Positions 47,121 through 58,440 of a DNA stretch of 64,000 bases are shown here, piece by piece. The position numbers were made by a program, and so were the translations under genes. The notes beneath the pieces are model-generated. The model did no database searches. It saw nothing but the letters and a program-made list of their open reading frames with translations, and was not told where the DNA came from. This DNA is from Ligustrum vulgare (lineage: Eukaryota > Streptophyta > Magnoliopsida > Lamiales > Oleaceae): contig OY743181.1 of the NCBI GenBank assembly GCA_963555705.1, positions 30,446,513-30,510,512 of the forward strand, read 5' to 3'. Every line of letters starts with the position of its first letter. The first letter of the stretch is position 1.

Positions 47121-47279
47121 AGTTTTTGGCGCCGTTGTCGGGGATTATTTCTATTTGAATTACATTTTAGTTGATATTAGTTTTGACAATTAGTTACTTC
47201 TATTTCTTATACAAATTTTCTTTTGTTTTGTGTAAGAAATCTTCTAATTTCTCTTGTTGTTCTAGGTTGTCAATTGTGC

Positions 47280-49189
47280 ATGCGTCGAAGTAGAAGTCTT
47301 GATCTAGTTGAATTAGATTTGGATATTGAGGGAACTTTTCGACGTAGATTTCCCCTTTCAATTCGAATTAGCAAAAGCAATGTCTCCTTGCATAATATGG
47401 ATTCCAAACATTCATGATATGGGTGCGAATAAGTGGAATTACTTATCCCTCGGTCTATTAGTGAACCATCTCTCTGATAGATGTTCCACTAGAAATATTC
47501 TTGTTATTGCTTCGACTCATATTCCCCAAAAAGTGGATCCCTAAGGGAACAACGGGAAGCTAGGAGGCAACTTCTTACTGGGATGGAAGGAGAAAGAGTT
47601 AACATCAAGCTTAATGCCCCAGCCGCAATTCCTCCAAGAGGTGGAATCCCACCCAATTTTGATCCTCAAGCGGTTAAGGTTCAAGAGCCCGTGGTTAATG
47701 GAGAAGACATGCTTTTTGGAGATTTCATGAATCCCCCTATTGTCAAGAATTAATCAAGCATTTTCTATCTCTCTTATAATCATCCAAATTTTCAACTTCA
47801 GCCGGATGTCATCAATTTATTCTCTAACACTATATTATTCTATGGGAGGACCGATGAGAATCCACATGCCCATGTGGCATGCTTCCTTGAGATTTGTAGC
47901 AATTTCAACTATGAGGGGTGAATGTGGAAGCAATCCAGATGAGATTATTTGTGCACACTTTGAAAGACAAGGCAAGAGAATGGTTTGACACTTTGCCCCA
48001 GGGAGCATCACTACTTGGGTGGAGTTTGTCCAAAGATTTACCACAAAATTCTTTCCACCTTCTAGAGTTGTTAAACTCAAGCATGATATTACTATATTTC
48101 AACAATTCGAGATGGAGGGTTTTCATGAAACTTGGGAGAGGTTCAAAGACATGATTAAGAAGTGCCGAAATCATGGGATCATATTGGGGCAACAACTCAA
48201 CCACTTCTATGCCGGGTTAACTCCTCCTTGCCGATCAAATGTGGATTCATCTTCTAATGGGTCCATCAAAACAAAGAACATTCGAGAGGCTTATGTCTTG
48301 TTTGAGATCATGAGTGAACAAAGTGCAATGTGGCCGGATAGAAGTGCACCAAGGAGTTCTAGTGGTGCACGTGGGGGTGATGATAATGCACTTGTCTTGT
48401 CGAAAATAGATTCTTTAGCCAAGAAAGTGGAAGGGTTATCTACTTCAACCTCTTGGCCCGTCAACATGGTTCAAGTCCCTCCGGTATGTGAGATATGTGA
48501 GGCTATTCATCAAAGCTCAATTTGTCCATTGGTGACAAGTGGTTCTTCATCCACCGAGCAAGTTGCTTATGCTCAAAATTTTCAACGCCAAGGGTTCAAT
48601 CCATATGCTCCTACCTATAATCCTGGTTGGAGTAGTCATCAAAATCTATCTTATGGTAACAATCAAAATGTGTTAAATCCAAAGCCACAAGAAAAGAAAG
48701 AGAGATGGGAAGAGGCTATCACCAAACTAGCAAATCATCAGTTGCAATATCAAGAACGCGATGATCCCTCTTTGAAAAATTTGGAGAAGTAAGTGGGCCA
48801 AATAGCAAAACTTCTCTCGGAAAGGTAACAAGGAGCTTTGCCTAGCAACACTGAGACAAATCCTATGGAGAATGTTCAAGCTATTACAACAAGGAGTGGG
48901 GTACAATTGCCCGAGATCACGGCCCCACAAACAATAACTCAATCAAGCAAGGCTCCCATTGAAGAAAATGAGCCTATCCAAGCACCCGAAAAAGTTGTTC
49001 AAATCTCAAGGAGGTTGAACCAGAATCATCAACATCAAAGGCTCCAATACCAATCAAAGCCTATGTGCCTTCTATCCCCTTTCCTCAAAGGTTGCAAAAT
49101 CAAAAGACTGATAGTCAATTTGGAAAGTTTTTGAAAGTGTTCAAGAACCTAAACATCAACATTCCTTTTTCCGATGCCTTGGCTCAAAT
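47280..49189 (+). pseudogene. Athila-like gag with a plastid insertion
   Basis: Starts [18 protein letters not shown], the typical Athila gag start. After ~19 codons it is replaced by ycf2 sequence (47336-47541), then [112 protein letters not shown] (Cys-x2-Cys-x3-His-x4-Cys), YAQNFQRQGFNPYAPTYNPGW, ENVQAITTRSGVQLPE, IPFPQRLQN and FPFSDALAQ-like text. At least four frame breaks (47750, 47905, 48010, 48792). Confidence 0.88.
47336..47541 (+). other. ycf2 (partial): Plastid ycf2 fragment (NUPT) inside gag
   Basis: The frame reads [39 protein letters not shown] and [20 protein letters not shown], which is the AAA-like core of plastid Ycf2. About 206 bases. A small in-frame deletion (after NHLS) and a few substitutions set it apart from the usual plastid text. 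At the left junction TTCGACGTAGA is shared by gag and ycf2, so the joint lies in an ~11-base microhomology; the gag frame resumes directly with CTAAGGGAACAACGG. Confidence 0.85.
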
Positions 49190-49603
49190 TGATAAGTGTG
49201 TTTTACACACTTAATTTGCTTTTAAATTGACAATTTAATTGACAAATTAATCGAATTTTTACTTATAATTTGTGTTTATCTTGTACAATTAGGTACAACC
49301 TCAATTGAAAAGAAAATAGACAAGATTGGAGTGCAATTGAGCTAAAAGAGGAGCAAATTTGATGTCCGAGGACTTAATTGAAAGAAATCAAAAATTTTGG
49401 AACTCAATTGCAACATCTCAGAAAGTTGAAGGACTGAAGATGCAAATATTTTAGGGGCATAATTGTAATAAAATTCAAAATTTGAGGACTAAATTGAAAA
49501 AGATCAGAAGATGAAGGACTTTCGTTGCAATATTCAAAAGAAAAAGGAAAAAAAAAAGAAATCAAGGAAAAGAAGAAAAGACAAAACAATAAAATAATAT
49601 ATA

Positions 49604-50288
49604 TGTTGAGATTGCACCTAAAATATGGCACATTGGGCCGCCAGTGAAGGCCCAACAAGGGTCCATTGGTCTTTAGCCCACGATCAGAGTTTTAGATACC
49701 GCCCTGAACTAATGGCCGAGGTGGAAAGGCACAGGAACCCCTGCGGCCGAACTGGTTTATGTCTAGCAGAGACACTTCACGCTTAGCCGAGGTGTTCACG
49801 GTAGCACCTCGGATGTAAGGATGAGACAAGGCATGAAGTCAGAGATGTGACACTGCCTTTACCAAGATGTGACAGGCGTCCATCCCCTACAAAATGTAGT
49901 AATGATTACAGTCAAAAATCAAGGTTATCACCCCCAAGAGCTAGGGTGAAGACAAGTGTAAAGTATGCCACATGTCATGATCCGAGACAACGAGTTCCTC
50001 TATAAATACGGCACTCCTCCCGCATGGTAAGGGGTTAGCATTTTCTCACTCTTAACAAGATATATTTCTCTCACTCCCTTTTCTCTCTTTTACACATTTA
50101 CCTCTCCCGCACCCAATATATATTCGCCTGAATTTGAGTACTGAATTTGGCATCGGAGTGCAAACGGGAGCCACATCGGCCCCCTTTGCAAACTGATTGT
50201 TTGTCACAGTGCACAGGAGATTCACGTGTTCAAGAGAGAGGAGCTGAGACGTGTTGGTCCAAGGTCCAGCCGAATTTTGTGGTCAACA
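49604..50288 (+). mobile_element. Solo LTR (685 bp), TSD ATATA
   Basis: TGTTGAGATTGC...GTGGTCAACA with TG/CA ends and the short inverted ends TGTTGA/TCAACA. ATATA at 49599-49603 and 50289-50293. CTATAAATACGG (~50000) is a likely TATA box. The undisturbed sequence is seen in the partner LTR near 56395. Confidence 0.85.
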
Positions 50289-50311
50289 ATATATATAACC
50301 AAAAGTTGGTT

Positions 50312-50341
50312 TTGATGGGCGCTCGCCTGAGCGCCCATCAA
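50312..50341 (+). repeat. Perfect 13-bp hairpin in LTR U3
   Basis: TTGATGGGCGCTC, loop GCCT, GAGCGCCCATCAA. In the partner LTR (56418-56447) both CG steps are changed to CA, leaving two facing mismatches, as expected from decay of methylated CG. Confidence 0.85.
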
Positions 50342-51173
50342 TTGGGACAGTTGATTTTTCAACTGCCCACACGATCGCGTGGGCCATTTTCAACCCAATT
50401 CTAATTTTAATTTTCTATTTTTATTATTTTAATTTAAGGGCGTGTTGGACCCATTTTTAAGGATATTTTAGGTCAGATTTTGGAGACTATAAATACTGTC
50501 ATTTCTTCACTTCAAAGGATCACAATTTTTTCTCCCAAACCCTAGCCTCTTTCTCCATTTTGTTCTTCTTTTCTTTTCTTTTCTTTTGCTTTACTTTGTA
50601 ATTTGATTTGTAGTTTAGTTTTGGTTCCATGTTGCTAGTCTTCATTGGGTCAAAGAAGCAAAAAGTGAGGTAAGGATTCAAAGTATTGTTGAAGGAATTT
50701 TGGGGCAAATGTCAAGGGAAGCGATTTATTTCATTATCTTGTATTTTTAATCTTTGATTTCTATATTTTGTGATGTATTTTTGTAAACATCAACTTTTGT
50801 GTAATATTTATACAATGGGCTAATTATTTTATATTGGCATAATTGATGTATCTTAACTTTGTTTAATTAATTTTAATGTTTGTTAATTAATTTTGTGCTT
50901 ATTTCATGTGTGTTTGTTATTGAGATTATTCCATGTGTTTGATTGATCACCAAATATATGTTTTATGATGTGTATGATAATCGAGAGATATTGTGCATTT
51001 TAGACCAAATAACAAATGCTCTAGGATTTTGTTAAGGATAGAGATATACCTTAAACCCTAGGTGATCCATTGAGATATTTTCACAAAGAGTTAATGCAAT
51101 TGATTGTGCGTTAATCGACATAGAGATATAGTAGTTAAACCAATTGATTATGGTTAATTTCACTCAAGAGAGG

Positions 51174-52603
51174 TAATAAGTGTTATATTAACGTTTATTT
51201 TATACACTTATATCCTTGAATATGCCATAATGTGATTCTATCTAAGTATTATTAATGCATTTTATGTTTTATATTATATAGGATCACAAAGGAAGAGAAA
51301 AGAAGGAAAAAGGACCAAAATGCGATCAAAATGAAGTTTGGGGACTTAGGTGCAAATATATTTACGGCCGCAAGAAAAGGTGTTACGGCCGTAAGAAAAT
51401 AAGGTTACGGCCGTGAAAGTGTAGTGAAGCAAGTTGAAAATAAGCAGAAACCACATTACGGCCGTAAATCAAAATGTTACGGCCGTAACTCCAATTTAAG
51501 GAAATATGCAGAAACTCAATTACGGCCGTAAAAGGAATGTTACGGCCGTAAATCTTCAAGTCAAAATTTTCCTTATTTCAATTCTTTCCATAATTTTGGA
51601 TTTCTTGCTCCCAAAGTTAGGGCATGAAATTGAGGCTATAGAAAGGGAGTTTCATGACAAGAAAAAGAGACTTTTTTTTTTTTTTGAAAGAGACTACACA
51701 TTGAGGAAAATTGAGAGAAAAATATAGAGCATTTTTGGGAGATTTTCAAGTGCAAGAATATCAACAACAATGGAATTCATGAAGCAATTTGAAGAATCTA
51801 CCACAATAGGCTAAATTTCATATCTTGTTCAAAGGGGAAGTTGTGTCAATTCAATTATGTTATTTTATCTTCCTACAAATTAGTAGTGCGAATTTATTCC
51901 TTTATTTCAATTGTTGGATTATTATGTTTTGAATGTTCAATTGAGTTTATTTGATTAATAGTTTAATTTGGCCAATTGGATTATTGATCTTTGGATTCAT
52001 GAATATGCTATGTTTAGATTCTTGATCCGTAATTGTCATTGAATCTCTACTTTAGTATCAAATAAATCTCGTGCAAGTTTAGTAATAATTCAACTTGGAT
52101 TGTTTAATTCGAGCTTGTGTAATTAACGATCCAATTCAATCTATTCTTCTAAATTTTCATACTAGTCGTGCATTAAATCCTAAGAGCTTGTTTAGGATTG
52201 TCCATGGCTAAAATTGGTTCAAAGAGCTTATTTTGAATCAATACACATAAGGAAGAATTTAGATAATCAGAGCTTGTTGATTATTTATGATTGATAATTG
52301 AATTAGGGATAGAAACACGTTACAAGGAAAGGTATAACATTAATTAAGGACACAACCGAACCCGAGAACAAGATTTCTTCTCATATTAATTCTCTAGTCA
52401 TATTTAATTATTTATTTTTATGCATATTTTCTGTTCAAGCAATTTCAAACAACAAACCCCCCCATTCCATTCTAATTGATCGAACAACTAAAATTAGTTT
52501 CCGTTCCTCGTGGGATCGACCCTTACTCTCGCTACTACATTATTAATTAATATTTAGCGAGTAAGGAATTATTTATTATTTTGGTGCATTGCGACACGCA
52601 TCA
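51174..52603 (+). mobile_element. Solo LTR (1430 bp), TSD AGAGG, with TTACGGCCGTAA cluster
   Basis: Starts TAATAAGTG (expected TG changed to TA) and ends CGACACGCATCA. AGAGG at 51169-51173 and 52604-52608. Seven TTACGGCCGTAA-type palindromes at 51359-51550. The 3' part (CCTTACTCTCGCTACTAC...) resembles ends of Tat/Athila-group LTRs. Small open frames inside it are not genes. Confidence 0.8.
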
Positions 52604-53116
52604 AGAGGTAATTAACTAAACTTGAAAAATCGGGTCTAACATTGTAAATAAGTAATTTATTAATTTGCATGTGGTGAGAAATTACTTAAGAGAGAGTTAA
52701 GTGAAATCATGAATCACAACTATTTTATCTTCCACTTTCCTTATTTTAATTTGTCTTAAAATTAGTTTCTTTAATTTAAAATTTTCCAAAATTAACTTTT
52801 AATTGTGTGTTTCTTTTTATTGTTAGAATTAAATTAATTAAAGTTGTATAATATTAAGTAAACATTCCTCATGTGATCGACAATCGGACTCGAAAAGTTC
52901 ACTTTATTACTTGTACGCGACCCATGCGCTTGTGGTACACACTATTTTGAGCGAACAAGTTTTTGGCTCCATTGCTGAGTTTAATTTTAGTTTTAACAAT
53001 TTGTAATTATTTTTGTTTTATGTTTCATTTTGTTATATTTCGTTAACCACCACAATTCTACCCTCTCTTGTGTTTGGTTTTTTTTTATGCATATTTGATT
53101 CTAATATTGGCAAAAT

Positions 53117-53710
53117 ATGAAAGCAATTGCAATGAACAATCTCAACATGGGTGATGAATACATGCTTGAAGAATATTCAAGATGTGAAATTTGTTACAAG
53201 ATGCATTGTAATAGAAAATATTTGTTTTCGGGCAATAATTTGATTACGTCTAAGCTTATTAAGTTTAGACAATATTTGAAATGTCGAAAACAAGCGAGTG
53301 ACACATTGGATGTAAGTTACATGCTCTTGGGAGATTGTGTACCGAATGATTGGGATGTGGACATCACTCTTGTAGGAGATGGTCCTCCACTATTGAATGA
53401 GAATGTACTTGCAAAGTATTACAGTAAACTTTCCAAATTGAATGAAGATGATATGCTTATGGGGGATGCCATGTATTGGGAAAGGTTTCAAATGTGGGGG
53501 TATAATCCACTCTTGGGGATTAATAGGAAAAACTTGCCATTGCCCATAGAATCAGATTTTGGATCGGCCATTCAATCCGATGAGGCATCAACTAATGGAG
53601 ATGAGCTTGAAGAGAATGACAATTTAATCACAAAAGAATCGCTTGGAGAAGTGGCAATTAATGAGGAAGAGATCAAACAAATTCTCTCAACTTCATTAAT
53701 TGTCCAATAA
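53117..53710 (+). CDS. 197-aa ORF of the non-autonomous LTR element, unknown function
   Basis: Intact frame from ATG 53117, about 140 bases after the PBS, where gag normally begins. Features: CEICYKMHCNRKYLF near residues 22-36 (Cys-x2-Cys-x4-Cys, knuckle-like but incomplete), basic middle (KLIKFRQYLKCRKQ), Trp-rich segment YWERFQMWGYNPLLG, and an acidic C-terminal third (SDEASTNGDELEENDN). I do not recognise a family. Openness of the frame amid many stops suggests recent selection or youth. Perhaps an element-specific replacement for gag. Confidence 0.5.
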   Translation: MKAIAMNNLNMGDEYMLEEYSRCEICYKMHCNRKYLFSGNNLITSKLIKFRQYLKCRKQASDTLDVSYMLLGDCVPNDWDVDITLVGDGPPLLNENVLAKYYSKLSKLNEDDMLMGDAMYWERFQMWGYNPLLGINRKNLPLPIESDFGSAIQSDEASTNGDELEENDNLITKESLGEVAINEEEIKQILSTSLIVQ

Positions 53711-55982
53711 TTGATTTTGTGATTAAGCCACTTGAGGAGGAGCAAGTCTACATTGTTGAGTTTGAATTGGATGGAATAGGCAAGTCCCATGACATTGGAA
53801 GGGGCAAGGTACAAGTATTTCGAATCAATGAAGAGTAGAGCAAAGTCAAAATAAGCAAAATGGCCAAGGCATCAAAAGCTATGTTTAGAGTGCCACAAAG
53901 TGCTTATGCGGAGAGTCGAGCTAATGACTTTAAAATAAGCGCTTAATGGGAGACAAGTCATTCTCTATCCTTTACTTGCTTTATATCTATTTAATTTTTG
54001 CATTTTATTTACTTTCTTGCAAATAAGTTGGTTAGGCCCAAGTCTTTATCAACATTTATATTCCTCAAGTTGGGTAGTGTGAAATAGCTCCAATGCATTC
54101 TCCTCATTTAATTTAGTATATACTCATATCAAATTTTCAAAGTCAAAATTTGCTTAAAACTCATTTTTTAAATCACTTGGTTTATATTGCCTTTTATCTT
54201 AAAGTGTGATTTACTATTGATGTGGATGGGCAAATTGTTTTGGATTCATGAGTTAGAATAGAGACGTTGAATGTAGTTTTAATTTTTGGGTCATTCACCA
54301 ATTAATATCTACTCTTTTCTTGTATTTTCATAGGATGCTCACAAGGTGTTCGGAGAAATGGCTCATTGGAGAAAATTGTGCTCGATCGATTGGAGGCTTC
54401 AACACAAGTTTGGGGGTGGATTGTTGGTACTTGAAATGAGATTTTCACATGCCTTATGAGTGCCCAACCACTTTTTAGGATGTCTAGTAACTTCTTTCCT
54501 CTCACTTTGATTTTATTTTACACATTGAGGACAATGTGCATTTCAAGTTTGGGGGTGAATTCCTATTGTGTATTGACATGTATTGTGTATTTACATGTTA
54601 GATAGCCTTGCCGTCCAAGATTACTTGATGTTTAAAATAGTTATTGATTCATGATTTATGACCAATATGCTACTTGTGCCAATTTTTATAAAGTGATTAT
54701 CCATGCAAGATCCTAATTATCTTGAGCACAATAGTCATAATTGATTGTTGGTGAAGTTTGGGAATTGTTGAAGGGTGAAGAGGTTAATGGAGTAGAAGAA
54801 CTAGGTTGTGAGCTTGTATTTTTAATTTTTATCAACCTATCAAATGTTTCCCAGTACTCTAAATCTCTTGATCCTATTGTAAGAAAAGTTTGGGGGTGGT
54901 CGACCCGGTGAAGGAGACGGTCTAGATGTGTGGTGATTCCATGCATGCTGGAAATAAATTTTGTGTGGAGTGTATTTCGCCAAGTATAAGCAAAGTAACG
55001 ACCGTATGCTAAAGTTCTAAGCCCATTTTAATTTTTGCATTGCATTACCATATCTCGAAGCCTTTTTGACTCGAGTGATTAAGCTCGTAGGAGTATCTTG
55101 AAACTTGGTGCCTTAAGTTTGAAACTTGGGAGTCACCGGCCTAAAGCTCGCTACATGAGTCAATTAGAAAGCTTAATGAGTAAGGTACACACACACACTT
55201 TGAAAAAAAAAGAGCACGTCATCATTGCATTTGCTTAATAAGTCTACCTCACTTCGTAGACTTTTTTACTTGAGTTATTAAGTCCGTAGGGATATTTTGA
55301 AACCTGGTACCCTTTGATCTTAAAATAATCGGGGGGTTGCCGACCTAAAGCTCGCTACATGGGTCAATTAGAAAACTTAAGGGAGTGGGGAAGGCACGAG
55401 CATTCATCACATTAGTTTTTAAAAATCATGCATTTGTACTTGCATAAGGGCTTAGATTAATAGTGGGTTTGAATTGCTTAGTATAAACTTGAATGTCGAA
55501 GCACTCATTTAGTGGAGAGTCAGTGCATTTCTAGATTGTCGAAATTTCCGGTAAAATGCACCCAAACTAGAGTGGAAAAAGAAAAGAGTGATTTGAGAGT
55601 ACCCTCTAGAATTGCATCCCGGAAGAGGAAAGAAAAATATTTATTGGGGGATGAATGTCACGAGTGGGAAAGAAAAAGAATTGACCACTAATGGTGCGTT
55701 AGTTTTGACTTGAAACCTCTTTATTCATCAGTATTCTCGAAACTTAATTGACGATTGAAAGTGGTCACACACACACACACACACACACCGATCGAACATT
55801 GTATAAGCTAAACTTCTTTTTGATAGCATTAGTTGGAAACATACTTTTAAATTGATTATACAATTTTACACTCATGTGTAATTTGCAAGTTATCTAACAT
55901 TGTTGATCTATATTCCATGTTACTTAAAAGCACCAGTAGATAATTTTGCTCGAGACGAGCAAAAGCTCAAGTTTTGGGGGTG
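53711..55982 (+). other. 3' interior of the LTR element, no gene
   Basis: Non-coding. The purine-rich phrase AAGTTTGGGGGTG recurs at ~54408, 54547, 54888 and, as the real purine tract, at 55970-55982. A ~190-base tandem duplication spans 55060-55390 (CTAAAGCTCGCTACATG(A/G)GTCAATTAG in both units). (AC)n microsatellites at 55186-55198 and 55765-55788. Confidence 0.6.
55060..55390 (+). repeat. Tandem duplication, ~190-base unit
   Basis: Both units run GAGT(G/T)ATTAAG...CGTAGG..TATnTTGAAACnTGGT...CCGnCCTAAAGCTCGCTACATG...GTCAATTAGAAA. Diverged by substitutions and small indels. Confidence 0.7.
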
Positions 55983-57637
55983 TGATAAGTGTGTTTTACA
56001 CACTTTTTTGCTTTTAAATCGACAATTTAATTGACAAATTGAGCGAATTTCTACTTATAATTTGTGTTTATCTTGTACAACTAGGTACAACCTCAATTGA
56101 AAAGAAAATAGACAAGATTGGAGTGCAATTGAGCTAAAAGATGAGCAAAATTGATGTCCAATGACCTAATTTAAAGAAATCAAAAGTTTGGGGACTTAAT
56201 TCTCAGAAAGTTGAAGGACTGAAGATGCAAATATTTCAGGGGCATAATTGTAATAAAAGTCAAAATTCGAGGACTAAATTGAAGAAGACCTGAAGATAAA
56301 GGACTTTGGTTGCAATTATTCCAAAAAAGGAAAAAAAAGAGAGATAAAGGAAAAGAAGAAAAAGACAAAACAATAAAATAATAATAATAATATATATATA
56401 TATAACCAAAAGTTGGTTTTGATGGGCACTCGCCTGAGCACCCATCAATTGGAACAGTTGATTTTTTAACTGCCCACGCGATCGCGAAGATTTATTCCAC
56501 GCGATCGCGTGGGCCATTTTCAACCCAATTCCTATTTTTATTTTCTATTTTTATTATTTTAATTTAAGGGCGTGTTTGGACGCGTTTTTGAGGATATTTT
56601 AGGTCAGATTTTGGAGACTATAAATACTCCCATTTTTTCACTTCAAAGAATCACAATTTTTGCTCCCAAACCCTAGCCTCTTTCTCCATTTTCTTCTTCT
56701 CTTCTTTTCTTTTCTTTTCTTTATTTTTGCTTTAGTTTGTAATTTAATTTTTAGTTTAGTTTTGGTTCCATGTTGCTAGTCTTCATTGGGTCAAAGAAGC
56801 AAAAAGTGAGGTGAAAATTCAAAGCATTATTAAAGGAATTTTGGGGCAAAAATCAAGGGAAGTGATTTATTTCATTATCTTGTATTTTTAATCTTTGATT
56901 TACCTCAACCTTTGTGCAATATTTATACAATTGGCTAATTATTTTATGTTGGATGATTGATGTAGCTTAACTTAGTTTAATTAATTTTAATGTTTGTTAA
57001 TTAATTTTGTGCTTATTTCATGTGTGTTTGTTATTGAGATTATTCCATGTGTTTGATTGATCACGAAATATATGTTTTGTGAGGTGTACGATAATCGAGA
57101 GATATTGTACATTTTAGACCAAATAACAAATGTTCTGAGTTCTTGTTAAGGATAGAAATATACCTTAAACCCTAGATGATCCATTGAGCTATTTTCACAA
57201 AGAGTTAATGCAATTGATTGTTCTTTAATCAACATAGAGATATAGTAGGTTAAACCAATTGATTAGGGTTAATTTCACTCGAGAGAGGTAATTAACTAAA
57301 TTTGAAAAATCGGGTCTAACATTGTAAATAAGTAATTTATTAATTTGCATGTGTTGAGAAATTACTTCAGCGAAAGTTAAGTGAAATCATGAATCCCAAC
57401 TATTTTATCTTCCATTTTTCTTATTTTAATTTGACTTAAAATTAGTTTCTTTAATTTAGAATTTTCCAAAATTAACTTTTAATTGTGTGTTTCTTTTTAT
57501 TGTTAGAATTAAATTAATTAAAGTTGTATAATCTAAAGTAAACATTTCTCGTGGGATCGACAATCCGGACTCAAAAAGTCCACTTTATTACTGTACGCGA
57601 CCCTTGCGCCTGCGGTACACACTATTTTGAGTGAACA
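55983..57637 (+). repeat. 3' LTR of the non-autonomous element
   Basis: 1655 bp. Contains GGACTAAATTG-type units (56155-56310), the decayed hairpin (56418-56447) and a perfect 16-base palindrome CCACGCGATCGCGTGG (56497-56512) preceded by a half copy at 56473-56486. Confidence 0.85.
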
Positions 57638-57640
57638 CAA

Positions 57641-58081
57641 ATGCCAAGCTATGCTAAGTTCATGAAGGATATTCTATCCAACAAAAGGAGACTTGAAGAG
57701 CATGAGACGGTGATGCTAACTGAGGATTGTAGTGCAATCATTCAAAACAAGCTACCTCAAAAAATCAAAGATCCAGGGAGTTTTACTATACCATGCACTA
57801 TTGGTGATGTTATTTTTAGTAAAACTTTATGTGATCTTGGTGCTAGCATTAATTTGATGCCTTTATCCATTTTCAGTAAATTGGAATTGGGAGAAGTTAA
57901 AGCAATCATCGTGTCTCTACAATTGGAAGATAGATCCATCAAATATCCTCGGGGTATCATTGAGGATGTCCTTGTGAAGGTGGATAAATTCATCTTCTCG
58001 GCGGACTTCATTATTCTTGGCATAGAGGAAGATCGTGACATTCCAATCATTTTGGGAAGGCCATTTCTAGCAACCGGGAGA
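57641..58081 (+). pseudogene. Athila-like protease domain (left part of a split gene)
   Basis: Aspartic protease that cleaves the gag-pol polyprotein. MPSYAKFMKDILSNKRRLEE, DPGSFTIPCTIGD, then the active site CDLGASINLMPLSIF (D-L-G-A-S intact), then IILGRPFLATGR (flap and I-L-G-R-P-F block). The frame is open but cut by the hAT at 58082 and continues at 62187 (ALIDVQEG...). The ATG at 57641 is internal to the polyprotein. Confidence 0.88.
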
Positions 58082-58440
58082 TAGGGATGGCAAAAAAACC
58101 CGACCCGACAGGTACTCGCCCCGAACCCGCCCCTAATGGGGCAGAAAAAAACCCACCTAGCCAACCCACGGGGTGGGTTTGGGATGGAAATTGAAAACCC
58201 GCCGCTGGTTCGGGTCGGGTTTGGGTCGGGTCCAACCCGCCCCGTTATTGACCTGACCCGCTATAATATAAAATTAAAAAAAATAAAATTGGAACTCGTT
58301 ATTTAATTCAAGACACTGTATAAGTTAATCATTAAACTAGAAGAATGAACATGAAGTCATTTATCACTTGGAACTCGTCATTTAATTTATAAAGCATGAT
58401 TTTTTTTTTTTATCATATTTATTTTTGTCTAAATAAAATC

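Larger units (their letters stand above)
49190..52957 (+). repeat. 5' LTR with two nested solo LTRs
   Basis: LTR pieces 49190-49603, 50294-51173 and 52609-52957 join cleanly when the nested solo LTRs and one TSD copy each are removed, and then match 55983-57637. A perfect 13-bp stem with GCCT loop (50312-50341) lies in U3. Confidence 0.85.
49190..57637 (+). mobile_element. Non-autonomous Athila-related LTR element with complete structure
   Basis: LTRs 49190-52957 (1643 bp once two nested solo LTRs and their TSD copies are removed) and 55983-57637 (1655 bp), both TGATAAGTGTGTTTTACACA... to ...GnGAACA. TSD CAAAT on both sides (49185-49189, 57638-57642). Degenerate PBS TGGCTCCATTGCTGAGT (52964-52980). 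Purine tract AAGTTTTGGGGGTG before the 3' LTR. The 3-kb interior codes only for one 197-residue ORF of unknown type. No gag-pol. Confidence 0.88.

Noticed and set aside
54302..54946. Small minus-strand frames in the LTR element's 3' interior
   Set aside because: No domain; short frames in a non-coding region with repeated purine-tract-like text.
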